Positions 50,766 to 60,163 of a stretch of 64,000 nucleotides of DNA are shown one piece after another. The translations under genes and the position numbers were made by a program. Location of the stretch: positions 124,001 to 188,000 of the forward strand of contig CBDFIU010000002.1 of the NCBI GenBank assembly GCA_965248235.1, read 5' to 3'. The first letter of the stretch is position 1. Every line of letters begins with the position of its first letter. The DNA is from UBA6623 sp965248235 (GTDB lineage: Bacteria > Acidobacteriota > Terriglobia > Bryobacterales > UBA6623). A model generated the notes under the pieces. The model was not told the DNA's origin. It saw only the letters and a program-made list of their open reading frames with translations, and ran no database searches.

Positions 50766-53107
50766 GTGAACATAGAGAACAGACCGGTTCCGATTCCCGC
50801 CCCTTCCGCCGAAGTCACGGTGCCGGTGCGCCAGCGCGTGGTCGAAGCGGCGCCGGTTCACGTGAGACTTCCGAGCCGACGGGCGACTTCTCGTTGCGCG
50901 AGCTGCAGCGCGTGCTGCACGCCCGACGCCGCGTGATTCTCTACGCCGGCGCGCTGGGGTTGGCGGCGGCGCTGGTCTACAACTTTGTCAGCCCCTCGAT
51001 CTACCGCGCCGCGGCCGCGATCCAGATCGATCGCGAAGAGCCCGACATTGCCAAGCTTGATGGGGAGATGCGGCAAGTTCCCGAACAGCCCGACTATTTG
51101 GAGACTCAGTACAAGGTTCTCAAGAGCCGCGCCCTGGCCCGGCGGGTGGTCGACAAGTTGCGGTTGCACCATCTCGCCGAGTTTCGAGTTCGTCTTGACT
51201 CCGACGCCGGGAGATCCGAGATCTCCGGAGGCGGGATGGAAGCCTCCTTCGACCAGGGTACGGTTTCGGCTCGAACCCTGCCGTCGGCGATTCTCGACGA
51301 ATACCTCGACCATCTCGGCGTTCATCCCGGCAAGGGGACACGCTTGGTCGATGTCAGCTTCGAGTCGATCGACCCAAAACTGGCGGCGCTTGTCGTCAAC
51401 ACCGTGGCCGACGAGTACATCGACCACAACTTAGAGGCGAAGTGGAATGCGACCCAAAAGGCTTCCGGATGGCTGCGCGAGCAACTGGTGACGCTCGAGC
51501 AGCAGCTGGAGGTCAGCGAAAGCGAGTTGATCGACTATGCTCGGCGTCACTCGATCGTGTTTATCGAGGAGCGCAAGAACATCACGACCGAGAAGCTAGC
51601 GCAACTCGAGCAGGCGCTGACACGCGCGGAAACCGAACGCATTCACGAGCAGTCGCGGGCGATGTTGCTCGAAGACGAGTCGCGCTCGGGCCGAGGCTTG
51701 CCCGGCAGCTTGACGAGTCGCGGCTACGAAGAGCTGAAGGCGACTCTTACCGAGCTGCGCCGCGAGCACTCGCGCCTGCTGGTGACTTTCGCGCCCGAAT
51801 ACCCAAGTGTCCGACGGGCGCGGCGACAGATCGAAGAACTCGAAAAGGCGCTTGACGAGGAAGAAGGCCGCATCTTGGACGGTGTTCGCGAAGGGTACAC
51901 TCTGGCCGAACAACGCGAACGCCTGCTGCTCCAACAAGTCAAACGGCAACGCGCGCTGGTGAATCGCCTCAGCGACGATTTCATTCAATACAACATCTTG
52001 AGGCGCGACTCGGAGACTAACCGCACTCTCTATGAAGGTCTGCTGCAACGACTCAAGGAAGCGGGCGTCTCGGCCGGGCTGCGGGCGTCGAATATCGCCG
52101 TGCTCGACCACGCGGAGGTCCCCGAGCGTCCGCATCGGCCCCGCAAGCCACTGAACGCGGCCCTGGGGCTTTTGAGTGGTCTGCTGGCCGGTATCATGCT
52201 GGCCTTTTTCCAAGAACACATGAATACCGTCGTCCGGACGCCCGAGCAGGTCGAGCAGATGACGGGCCTGTCGCTGCTGGCGGTGATCCCGCGGGGACGT
52301 TCCCAAAGCGCCGAAAAGGTTATCGTGCGGCCTATCGAAGCCCAGGCCCCGGCCGGCCTCAAGGCGGTCGCCGCTTCCGCCCGGGGAACCGCCGCGGCCG
52401 CAAGGCTCGAGCCGACAACGCCGAAATTCCGGTGGGAACCCGAAGCAGCGCTGTCGGAAGCCTATCGTACGCTGCGCAGCTCCATCTTGCTCTGCTGCGA
52501 CGATTCCATGCGCCGCATCTTGGTCACCAGCTCGCAACCCCAGGAAGGTAAGACGACGGTCAGCCTGAACCTCGCCTGCAGTCTGGCGCAATTGGGCCGA
52601 GATGTTCTGTTAGTGGACGCCGATCTGCGACGACCGAATTGCGCTCGTCAACTGGGCATCAAAGCCCGCCGCGGGTTAACCGATTATCTCCAGGGGCTGG
52701 CTGAAATCGACGATGTCATCACCGCAACCCCCGTGGAAGGCCTGCATCTGGCCGCCGCCGGCCGCTCGCATGGTCCGGCTTCGGACCTTCTTTATTCGCC
52801 CCGGTTGGCCGCGCTGCTCGACGAAGCCGCCGACCGTTTCGAGCACGTCATCGTCGACTCGCCGCCGTCGTTGGTGCTCTCCGACGCTCGCACGATTTCT
52901 CAGATGGTCGAGGGCGTCGTCCTGGTGGTTTCCGATCAGACCGAGGCCGGAGCGTTGCTGCGAACCAAGCAGACGTTTGATGAGACAGGAGTGCGGCTGC
53001 TGGGCTTCGTGATGAACCGCGTCAATCTCGACAATCTCGACTACGGATACTATCGCGACTACGGGTATTCCTACCGCTATTCGGAAGATCGCGAGAGTTC
53101 AGGGTGA
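50766..53107 (+). CDS. Chain-length regulator and tyrosine autokinase, Wzc-like
   Basis: The main frame runs 50894-53107 (737 residues). An N-terminal frame from GTG 50766 (NIENRPVPIPAPSAEVTVPV) appears to belong to it but is out of register: one missing G near 50864 would join VHV to ETSEPTGDFSLREL. The Wzz domain has membrane segments near 13-33 and 415-435 of the main frame, a long coiled-coil between, and RPHRPRKPLNAALGLLSG. The BY-kinase has Walker A SSQPQEGKTTVSLN (about 550), VLLVDADLRRP, HVIVDSPPSLVLSDA and a tyrosine cluster YGYYRDYGYSYRY at the end. Works with the Wza protein to control exopolysaccharide length. Confidence 0.92.
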
Positions 53108-53237
53108 ACGGGGTCAACAACGAATTTTGATTCATGCGCGATCGTGGCGCGGCATGAGACCACAACGGCCGGCTAGGTCTTGCATACCCGAACCGACCGC
53201 CCGAGGCTGATCGGCGGGGCGAACCTTCGGGCGGGCA

Positions 53238-53450
53238 CTACTTCTTCTTGCCGGCCGCGGCAAGCGCGGCTTGAAAATGCCAGGCGATAAAAGCGAAGCA
53301 GGCCAGCGCCAGCGATAGGCTGACGAGAGTTAGAAAAATCGTGTCGAGGGAGGCGATGACCTTGCCGCTGACGACCAGCCAACCGGTCACGCCGAGTCCG
53401 AGAAGCCCCAGTACCAGGCAGAAGAAAATTCCAATAAGCGTTTTTCCCAT
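53238..53450 (-). CDS. Small membrane protein of unknown function
   Basis: 70 residues from the ATG at 53450. Two hydrophobic segments (about 3-27, LIGIFFCLVLGLLGLGVTGW; and 36-60, TIFLTLVSLSLALACFAFIA) and a basic AAAGKKK end. It lies right after the Wzc gene but on the opposite strand. Could be a small transport or assembly partner; no family known. Confidence 0.6.
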   Translation of the reverse strand: MGKTLIGIFFCLVLGLLGLGVTGWLVVSGKVIASLDTIFLTLVSLSLALACFAFIAWHFQAALAAAGKKK

Positions 53451-53721
53451 CAATCGATTACTCCAGACTTTGCATCCACTCCAAGCTTCGCATCGAGTCG
53501 GTCGGCGCTTAGTCGGGCGGCGGGCCTACGTCGAGCGGACAGCCTTGTCGGCGGGAAAACGACAGGATCGTTCCCATCGCGAATCGCAAACCGGACTCAA
53601 GGAGGGGACTCTCCTTATTTTGAGAGACATTGCTCGCCTGTGCAAGCGGCCTGCTTGCGGGATCCCGTCGGCTCCGCCGCTGAAGCCCCGTGGGCTCGTC
53701 CGCGGCGTGAGAACCCGCGCG

Positions 53722-54231
53722 TCAATCACCCGCGCCGGGAAGCGGGTCGTTGCTGTTCCAGATAGTCCGGAAGATCTTCCACGAGCCGTCGGGCTGCCTC
53801 TTTCTGATCGACATGTACTTGCCCTCGCTTTGCAGCGGCTCGCCGCCGGCCTTCGGGGTTAGCGTGACCGGGGAAGCGCCCCGGACGAAGGTCCAATCAC
53901 CCGCGACTTCCACCTCCGCCAAAGAAAGTGTGATGGTACCGTCGAATTGTTCAAAGGTGGCCTGAAAAGAGGCCCTGATTGCTTCCTTGCCGATGACGGG
54001 CGGTGCGTTCGGGGGCATCCGAACAGCATCGTCGGCGTGGAGCGCCGCAAGGGCGTCGGCGTCGCCGGCGGCGTAGGCTGCTTCGTACGCCTCGGCGTTG
54101 GCTTCGAGCGCTTCCAAGTCCGCGGCGCGAGTGGGCGCTTCGGCGGCCGGCGGTGGCTCTGGGGCACGGGAACAGGCGGGACCAACAAGCCCGACAGACA
54201 GGAGAAACGCGCTTACTAGGTAGGGTCTCAT
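53722..54231 (-). CDS. DUF4440/SnoaL-like lipoprotein
   Basis: 169 residues. Lipoprotein signal MRPYLVSAFLLSVGLVGPAC, then a Pro/Ala linker and an NTF2-like fold: ANAEAYEAAYAAGDADALAA, LHADDAVRMPPNAPPVIGKE, IRASFQATFEQFDGTITLSL and MSIRKRQPDGSWKIFRTIWN. This is the pattern of DUF4440/SgcJ-type ketosteroid isomerase-like proteins, which mostly lack known activity. Start ATG 54231. The 53454-53721 gap contains no other supported gene. Confidence 0.85.
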   Translation of the reverse strand: MRPYLVSAFLLSVGLVGPACSRAPEPPPAAEAPTRAADLEALEANAEAYEAAYAAGDADALAALHADDAVRMPPNAPPVIGKEAIRASFQATFEQFDGTITLSLAEVEVAGDWTFVRGASPVTLTPKAGGEPLQSEGKYMSIRKRQPDGSWKIFRTIWNSNDPLPGAGD

Positions 54232-54411
54232 GAATTACACCTCGTATTTGGATGGCGTATGCCGGCCGGAATTCGCAAGCCAGCCTTCCGACTCTGATAG
54301 GGTAGCCCAACTGCCTGATGACGACAACCGTCGTCGTTGCCTCGGAGTGTTTTGGACGGCCCCGCCTTGGCACAAGCGAGAGGCCGGCGACCCGCCCGCT
54401 ACAATGACTCC

Positions 54412-55017
54412 ATGCTCAAAGTCGGACTGACCGGCGGCCTGGCTTCCGGCAAGACCTTCGTTGCCCGGGAGTTCGAAAAGTTGGGCTGCGCGGTGATTTC
54501 CGCCGACCGCTTGGGCCACGAGGTGTTGCGTCGCGAGGGCGAAGCTTTCGCGGACGTCGTCGCGGAATTCGGGGAGGAGATTCTCGACGCTGACGGCGAA
54601 ATCAACCGCAAGGCTTTGGGGACGATCGTCTTCGCCGACCCCGCCAAACTCAAGAAGCTGAACTCGCTCGTCCACCCCCACGTCTTCAACAAGCAAGAGA
54701 AACTCTTCGCCGAAATCGCCGTAGGCGACCCCAAGGCGGTTGTCGTCTCCGAAGCCGCTATCATGATCGAGTCGGGCAGCTACAGCCGCTATGATCGCAT
54801 CGTGATTACGGTGTGCCCGCCGGATTTGCAGATCCGCCGTTATTGCGACCGAGAGAGCGCGTCGGAGGCGGACGCTCGCGCTCGACTGGCCCGTCAGATG
54901 CCCCTCGAAGAGAAACGCAAATACGCCGATTACGTCATTGATACTTCGGGAACGAAACAGGAAACCGAACGCCAAGTGCGCGAGATTCACCAAGAACTTC
55001 TTCGGGAGGCCGCATGA
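54412..55017 (+). CDS. coaE: Dephospho-CoA kinase
   Basis: Last step of coenzyme A synthesis. 201 residues from the ATG at 54412. P-loop MLKVGLTGGLASGKTFVARE, ISADRLGHEVLRREGEAF, RKALGTIVFADPAKLKKLNS with LVHPHVF, VVVSEAAIMIESGSYSRYDR and CDRESASEADARARLARQMP. All as in the CoaE family. The stop overlaps the following htrA start by four bases (ATGA), which suggests translational coupling. panB-panC are elsewhere in the window. Confidence 0.95.
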   Translation: MLKVGLTGGLASGKTFVAREFEKLGCAVISADRLGHEVLRREGEAFADVVAEFGEEILDADGEINRKALGTIVFADPAKLKKLNSLVHPHVFNKQEKLFAEIAVGDPKAVVVSEAAIMIESGSYSRYDRIVITVCPPDLQIRRYCDRESASEADARARLARQMPLEEKRKYADYVIDTSGTKQETERQVREIHQELLREAA

Positions 55018-56177
55018 GCGGAGATCGTCGACCGATCGGATTCCGTCCGCTCTGGCTGGCGGCGATCCTCACGGCTGTTTTCGTGCTCTGGACGACCTCT
55101 CCTCGCGGGGACCCTTGGCGCCCGGCCCCGAGTGCCCCAGATGACCCTTCACCCTATTGGACCGAAGCGCAAGCCACCGGTCTGACTGCCGAAGAGCAGT
55201 CGAACATCGACATTTACACGCGCGCCAACCAAGCCACGGTGAATATCACGAGCACCGTGCTCAAACGCGGTTGGTTTCTTGAGGTGCAACCGAGCGCGGC
55301 TTCGGGGTCGGGTTTTCTGATTGACGAAGAAGGCCGAATTCTGACGAACCATCACGTCATCGGCGGCAACGCTCCACAGATCGAAGTCACACTCAGCGAC
55401 AAGTCGCGCCACAAGGCCGAGGTCCTCGCCGTCGACGAGGCCAATGACTTGGCGCTGATCCGCATTCGCGCCGAGCGGGATCTTCCATCCCTGAAACTCG
55501 GCCAATCCGACAACCTGAAGGTAGGTCAGAAAGTGCTGGCCATCGGCAATCCGTTTGGTCTCGAGGGGACTTTGACGACGGGTATCATCAGTTCGTTGGG
55601 ACGCTCGATTCGCGACGCCGAAAGTTTTCTCGAAGACATGATTCAAACCGACGCCGCCATCAACCCGGGCAACAGTGGCGGACCGTTACTCGACAGCGCG
55701 GGCAACGTCATCGGGGTCAATACGGCTATCATCGGCCGCGGCAACCTCGGCATCGGTTTCGCCATGCCCATCAGCCGCGCCGTCCCCTTGCTCGAATACG
55801 AGCGCACGGGGGGCACGGCTCGCCAACCGAGTCATCCCGGCTTCCGAACTCTGTTTCTTTCCGGGCGCTTCATGCGCGCCCTCGAGTTGCCGGGCGAGTC
55901 GGGTTATCTGGTGGCTGAGATTGCGGCGGGTTCGGCCGCCGCCCAGGCCGGCCTTCGCGGCGCGCAACGCGAAATCGTTCTCGGGAATTACGTGATTCCA
56001 TGGGGCGGCGACTTCATCACCCACGTCGATGGACGCGAAGTCACTCACCGCCGCGTGTTGAGCCAAGTCCTCTCGCTCAAACATGGCGGCGACACTCTCC
56101 GGCTGACCGTCATCCGTGACGGCGAAAAGCAGATCGTCGACATCGAGCTGCAATCGAAAAACACCCGTTGGCTCTAG
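55014..56177 (+). CDS. HtrA/DegP-like serine protease with one PDZ domain
   Basis: 387 residues. A short basic start then LWLAAILTAVFVLWTTSPRG acts as membrane anchor. The S1C protease has the catalytic triad: His in GRILTNHHVIGGN, Asp in ANDLALIRIRAE, Ser in NPGNSGGPLLDSAGNVIGVN; IGNPFGLEGTLTTGIISSLG is also typical. The PDZ domain (about 290-380) contains AAAQAGLRGAQREIVLGNYV and VDGREVTHRRVLSQVLS. Works in envelope protein quality control. Start overlaps coaE by four bases. Confidence 0.93.
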   Translation: MSGDRRPIGFRPLWLAAILTAVFVLWTTSPRGDPWRPAPSAPDDPSPYWTEAQATGLTAEEQSNIDIYTRANQATVNITSTVLKRGWFLEVQPSAASGSGFLIDEEGRILTNHHVIGGNAPQIEVTLSDKSRHKAEVLAVDEANDLALIRIRAERDLPSLKLGQSDNLKVGQKVLAIGNPFGLEGTLTTGIISSLGRSIRDAESFLEDMIQTDAAINPGNSGGPLLDSAGNVIGVNTAIIGRGNLGIGFAMPISRAVPLLEYERTGGTARQPSHPGFRTLFLSGRFMRALELPGESGYLVAEIAAGSAAAQAGLRGAQREIVLGNYVIPWGGDFITHVDGREVTHRRVLSQVLSLKHGGDTLRLTVIRDGEKQIVDIELQSKNTRWL

Positions 56178-56346
56178 CGCGAATTTCATAAAACTCCACA
56201 GGGCCGCGGTCCATTGACCGCGTCCCCGAATAAGTACTCCTTATAGGACACCGCGCTCACCCGTACTACGGTTGCGGCCCTAATCACCGGTAGGTGATAA
56301 TAACTATAGCCCCCGCGCTTCACGGATAGGATCGGAGTCGTCAAAC

Positions 56347-56688
56347 GTGATTTTAGTACGAGAAAGACTTACTCTCGTCAAGGCTGTTTCTTCTTTATCC
56401 GCCGCGAGTCGCCGGGAGGCGGCACGGCGTTTCCTGGAGGGCCTTTCCAGCGACGAACTCGAATATATCGCGGCGTATTTCGGGGCTCGCCTCATTGAGT
56501 CCCGCCCGACTTCTCCCGCGTTGACGCGCGACGAAATCGCACTCTGCATCCAACGCTACGACGGTGCCGCGGGGCCGTCTTCCTCGGAAAGTCGGTCGAC
56601 GCACAGAATGATGATCTTGCTGGAATACCTCAGCATGAATCGGGCGTCGCAAAGCGAAACAGTCCTCGCTCCCGCCGGCGCGGCCTAG
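56347..56688 (+). CDS. Protein of unknown function
   Basis: 113 residues, ATG 56347. Helical and charged: SAASRREAARRFLEGLSSDE, LEYIAAYFGARLIESRPTSP, SRSTHRMMILLEYLSMNRAS. No membrane segment or signal. The SRREAARRFLEGLSSDELEYI segment resembles a small regulatory helix bundle, but nothing is known. It lies between htrA and the cyclodeaminase gene on the same strand with small gaps. Confidence 0.5.
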   Translation: MILVRERLTLVKAVSSLSAASRREAARRFLEGLSSDELEYIAAYFGARLIESRPTSPALTRDEIALCIQRYDGAAGPSSSESRSTHRMMILLEYLSMNRASQSETVLAPAGAA

Positions 56689-56725
56689 CCCTCGTCCCAC
56701 CGGCCGGTCTCATTGATTCGGCACC

Positions 56726-57652
56726 ATGATCCATATCACCGAGGAACAGGTCCGCGAAATCCTGTCGCCCGCCAAGGCCGTCGAGTTGCTCGAAACTTGT
56801 TTCGGCCGCCTCGACTCGGGCCAAGCCGTCAACCAACCGCGCCGACGCGTGCGGATGGCGAACCGCACGCTGCTGCACTACATGGCCGCGGGCGACAACG
56901 AAAGCGGGTATCTGGGAACCAAGGTCTACGCCACCAATCCCGGCAAGGGCGCGCGTTTTCTTGTCAGCCTTTTCGATGCTGAAACGACCTCTCTGCTCGC
57001 CACGATCGATGCCGACAGTCTGGGACAAATTCGCACCGGCGCGGCTAGTGGTTTGGCGACGAAATTCATGGCCAACTCGAACGCCCGAACCATCGGCATG
57101 ATCGGGACCGGGTGGCAAGCCGAAACGCAACTCGCCGCCGTGGTTGGAGTGCGCCCGCCGGAGCGAGTCAAAGTCTACAGCCGCTCCGAGGAAAGACGCG
57201 CGGCTTTCGCGGAAAAGATGTCGGGTCGGCTCGGGATCGACATCGAGGCCGCCTCATCGGCCGAGCAAACCGTTCGTGAAAGCGACATCGTAATCACCGT
57301 GACCAATGCCGCGACGCCTGTGCTCGAAGGCGCTTGGCTCGCCCCCGGAGCGCATATCAACGCGGCCGGGAGCAACCACGTCAAGCGCCGTGAAATCGAC
57401 GGCGCGGCTGTTCAAGGCGCTGCGTTCATCGCCGTCGACTCGATCGAGCAAGCCAAGATGGAGGCGGGCGATTTGGTGCAGGCTGACGAAGAAGGCGTGT
57501 TGGATTGGGAACGCGTCAAGGAACTATCGGCCGTGGTAGCCGGGCGCATCGCGGGCCGCCCCGAACCGGAGACGATCACCTTGTTCGAATCCCAAGGCCT
57601 CGCCATCGAGGACATCGCCGTCGCCGGGTACGTGTATGAACAAGTCCGCTGA
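56726..57652 (+). CDS. Ornithine cyclodeaminase/mu-crystallin family protein
   Basis: 308 residues. NAD(P)-binding GMIGTGWQAETQLAAVVG with VKVYSRSEERRAAFAEKM; substrate residues in LGTKVYATNPGKGARFL and SLGQIRTGAASGLATKFMAN; ITVTNAATPVLEGAWLAPGA; NAAGSNHVKRREIDGAAV and DSIEQAKMEAGDLVQA. The family includes ornithine cyclodeaminase, alanine dehydrogenase and ketimine reductase, so the substrate is not fixed. Start ATG 56726. Confidence 0.88.
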   Translation: MIHITEEQVREILSPAKAVELLETCFGRLDSGQAVNQPRRRVRMANRTLLHYMAAGDNESGYLGTKVYATNPGKGARFLVSLFDAETTSLLATIDADSLGQIRTGAASGLATKFMANSNARTIGMIGTGWQAETQLAAVVGVRPPERVKVYSRSEERRAAFAEKMSGRLGIDIEAASSAEQTVRESDIVITVTNAATPVLEGAWLAPGAHINAAGSNHVKRREIDGAAVQGAAFIAVDSIEQAKMEAGDLVQADEEGVLDWERVKELSAVVAGRIAGRPEPETITLFESQGLAIEDIAVAGYVYEQVR

Positions 57653-58313
57653 GGACGGTTGGCCGAACGTTTCCCGCTCGGTAGGAAGAACGGGATTCGG
57701 AACAATCGGGGGAATTCCGTTTCTATGAATCGGCGGATCTATAATACCGCCATGAAGATGGGGCCGTCGGCCCAAAGAGTCGAGTCCGGGGTCCTGCCGC
57801 CCTTACCTTCTTGCCCTATGGCACCACCGGGGATGTTGGGACCGCGGAGGCCAAGGAGGCGTTCGCTGAGTACCTGCCGGCGGTTCTGATCGTTTTTGGA
57901 CGGCGGCGGGAGCCCGGAGGGCGACCAGAGTTGTCCCAAAACGATCAAAAGGAAAGGTGGCATTGAAAGCACCCTTTCCTCTGGTTCAACCTCTTAAACT
58001 GCTACCCATGTGGTTGGGTAATTCTGTTACCTATGTGCCCGGACATTCAGTCCATGCCCCCTCCGGGGGCAGCATACGAGGCAGTGAGACATCCCGGCCG
58101 CGAAGCGATAGACGTAGGGCGGCGGAACCCCAGCGCTGCAAAACACCTCGAGCGGTGTGCCGTATGGCACATTTTCAGGGCTCGGCTGGGTTGGGGTTCT
58201 ACACAGGGTTCCGCCGTTCCGGCTCCACCCTTGGCTATATTTCTGCCGCCGCTTCGCGGTCCGCAGTACTTCTCGAAGGTGATTTTCGGAAGGGGCGAAA
58301 GACTCGAACAGCT
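57653..58313. other. Gene-free repeat-rich region
   Basis: About 660 bases. It contains an inverted repeat (57888-57901 and 57933-57946: GATCGTTTTTGGAC against GTCCCAAAACGATC) with a 31-base loop, a possible plus-strand coding remnant around 57792-57955 (FLPYGTTGDVGTAEAKEAFA in frame but without start), and a family A repeat at 58171-58263. A long frame across it (57957 onward) is an artefact. Confidence 0.4.
58171..58263. repeat. Dispersed repeat family A, copy 4
   Basis: TTTTCAGGGCTCGGCTGGG, then CAGGGTTCCGCCGTTCCGGC, TCCACCCTTGGCTATATTTC and TGCCGCCGCTTCGCGG. Followed by ACTTCTCGAAGGTGATTTTC, similar to the tail after copy 1. Confidence 0.7.
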
Positions 58314-58547
58314 CTATTCTGTAAACATCATTTGCTGCTCGGATTCTTTCCAGGCACTGATCTTGAGGCGGCGGCAGACCCAGCAGAGGCCTTCCGATTG
58401 CTCGCTGGCACCCGGCGTATCGCAGATCCTACAAGCGAACGTTTTTTGGGCTTGAGGCTCAAAAACGGTCTTCTTGGCCGCTTCCAACAATTGCGGGTCA
58501 ACGCCCTGCCCGGCGGGAATATCCTTGGGACCGCTATTTTTTTTCAC
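58314..58547 (-). CDS. Small zinc-ribbon-like protein of unknown function
   Basis: 77 residues. Four cysteines in CRICDTPGASEQ and EGLCWVCRRLK form a CxxC..CxxC pair suited to one zinc ion. The N-terminus is basic and the C-terminus ends EQQMMFTE. A length of 77 and clean composition suggest a real gene; no partner gene is adjacent. It lies between repeat A and the divergent gap. The 58548-58914 gap holds nothing else I can support. Confidence 0.6.
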   Translation of the reverse strand: MKKNSGPKDIPAGQGVDPQLLEAAKKTVFEPQAQKTFACRICDTPGASEQSEGLCWVCRRLKISAWKESEQQMMFTE

Positions 58548-58914
58548 AGCAACCTCGAAGTGGATCGGTTCGAGCGGGCCGGACTTTGCCCGGTAGGCTC
58601 CGGCACCACTCGCGCGACATCAACATCTTATCACGGGTTTTCTTCACCGACGGCCCCGATTGTCTCGAGAATGACGGATTTACGACTGGAACATTGCTCC
58701 GGGACAAGCGAGCGACGAGATTCGGCGAGTCGTCCGGCCGTCCCCCAAGTCTCTTATCGGATTACATTGGTTACATTTGGCCCGAGGCAGGCGGATGCGC
58801 CGCACGTGTACCTTCACCGCGGTCTGGTAGACTGGCAATCGGCGGCCATCCTCCCGATTGGGTGCGCGACTCGGTGGGAACCGATCGATAGCCGCCCGTT
58901 TTGCGCCAAGCTCC

Positions 58915-60117
58915 ATGCAGAGCCGAAGCCGCATCCCGCCAACATCATACTTCGGGTTTATTGTTCTTGCGCTGCTGGGCTTGACCGCCTTGCCCCCCCT
59001 AGCCGCGCAAGACAGGACCGACCCGTCCCCGTTCTTTCCAGCGGACGACAGCACCTTCGAGTGGGAGGACGAGCGGTGGCCCGTGCCCACACGCCCAATC
59101 TCATGCCGCGTACGCAAATTTCCACTCTTCCTTGGCTTTGAATTTCGTTTCCTGACCGGATACGTCGCGGAAATCCCCCTCCGTGAAATCCGCGGTCCGG
59201 CGAATCGTTTCTTATTGCGGGTCGCCGTGAATCCGTTGTGGCCCGAGGCCGCCGAAGGCGTCTATTTCAGTCGCCGATTCGAGGTCGACGAGATCGCGGA
59301 AGACCGGAGCGGAGCGATCCAGTTCAGCGGCTCCTTCGCGGCCGGCGAGGGCGTGTACGAGGTGACGTGGCACTTGCAGGACGGTGTCGGGCGCTTTTGT
59401 ACGACCCGTTGGACGGTCGAGGCACGCCGCTCCAAGAAAGACCGTGACGTCGAAATCACACTGGCCCCGGGCGAGGTCGCCCCCTCCCTGGTCTACCTAT
59501 TTCGCGAAGAAACCCTGATTCCTCCCGATCCGGCCGGCAAGAAGCTCCGCGTCAAGCTGCTGGTCAGCATGGATGTGCGGGGCCGACGCCGGGTTACGAT
59601 TCCGATGTGGCGTTACGCGCCGGTCCTGTCGATTCTACGGGTCATGGCAAGGCACCCGGCTCTGGCGGAATTTTCAGTCGTGGCCTTCAGCCTCGACGAT
59701 CAGCAAGTTCTTTTCGAACAAGACTACCAAGACGTCATCGACTTTCCCGCGCTCGGCGAAACCATCGAGCAACTCACGCCCGGCACGGTGACGTACGGGC
59801 AACTCGGCAAGAGGAAAGAACAGGAATTCTTCGCCGACCTGCTCGAAAAGGAATTAGGCGAGGACGACGAGGACGACGCGTTCATTTTCGTGGGGTGGGA
59901 CCTGCGCATCGGCAAGAAAGTCGCGAAAGAAACGATTCGGGGGCTGGAGCGCGGTTCCGCCCCGGTCTTCTACCTCAACCCGGCCATGTGGCGCAATTGG
60001 CGCGGCTTGTTGGGACATGCCGTCAGGGCGCTCGGCGGCACGCGCTACAAAGTTCGCCGTCCACGCGATTTACCCAACGCGATCGAGCGTATGGTCGCCG
60101 AGATTCCGGCACGTTGA
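58915..60117 (+). CDS. Exported acidobacterial protein of unknown function (vWA-like)
   Basis: About 400 residues from ATG 58915 (MQSRSRIPPTSYFGFIVLAL). Signal plus ALLGLTALPPLAAQDRTDPS. Early domain: FPLFLGFEFRFLTGYVAEIP and VYEVTWHLQDGVGRFCTTRW, beta-rich. The second half is Rossmann-like: LRVKLLVSMDVRGRRRVTIP, EFSVVAFSLDDQQVLFEQDY and DDAFIFVGWDLRIGKKVAKE, with the pattern of the acidobacterial VWFA-related proteins (SMD for DxS, weak MIDAS). The exact role is unknown. The frame is open to 58858. Confidence 0.75.
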   Translation: MQSRSRIPPTSYFGFIVLALLGLTALPPLAAQDRTDPSPFFPADDSTFEWEDERWPVPTRPISCRVRKFPLFLGFEFRFLTGYVAEIPLREIRGPANRFLLRVAVNPLWPEAAEGVYFSRRFEVDEIAEDRSGAIQFSGSFAAGEGVYEVTWHLQDGVGRFCTTRWTVEARRSKKDRDVEITLAPGEVAPSLVYLFREETLIPPDPAGKKLRVKLLVSMDVRGRRRVTIPMWRYAPVLSILRVMARHPALAEFSVVAFSLDDQQVLFEQDYQDVIDFPALGETIEQLTPGTVTYGQLGKRKEQEFFADLLEKELGEDDEDDAFIFVGWDLRIGKKVAKETIRGLERGSAPVFYLNPAMWRNWRGLLGHAVRALGGTRYKVRRPRDLPNAIERMVAEIPAR

Positions 60118-60163
60118 TCTCGCCGTCAAGAGCACGCCGACCTTGACCGCGACGTTCATTTCC

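Noticed and set aside
51596..52591. 331-residue minus-strand frame over the Wzc gene
   Set aside because: Antisense shadow; the plus strand has BY-kinase motifs.
57957..59141. 394-residue plus-strand frame in the 58 kb region
   Set aside because: Runs through a family A repeat and antisense to the small Cys4 gene, then overlaps the start of the next gene out of frame.
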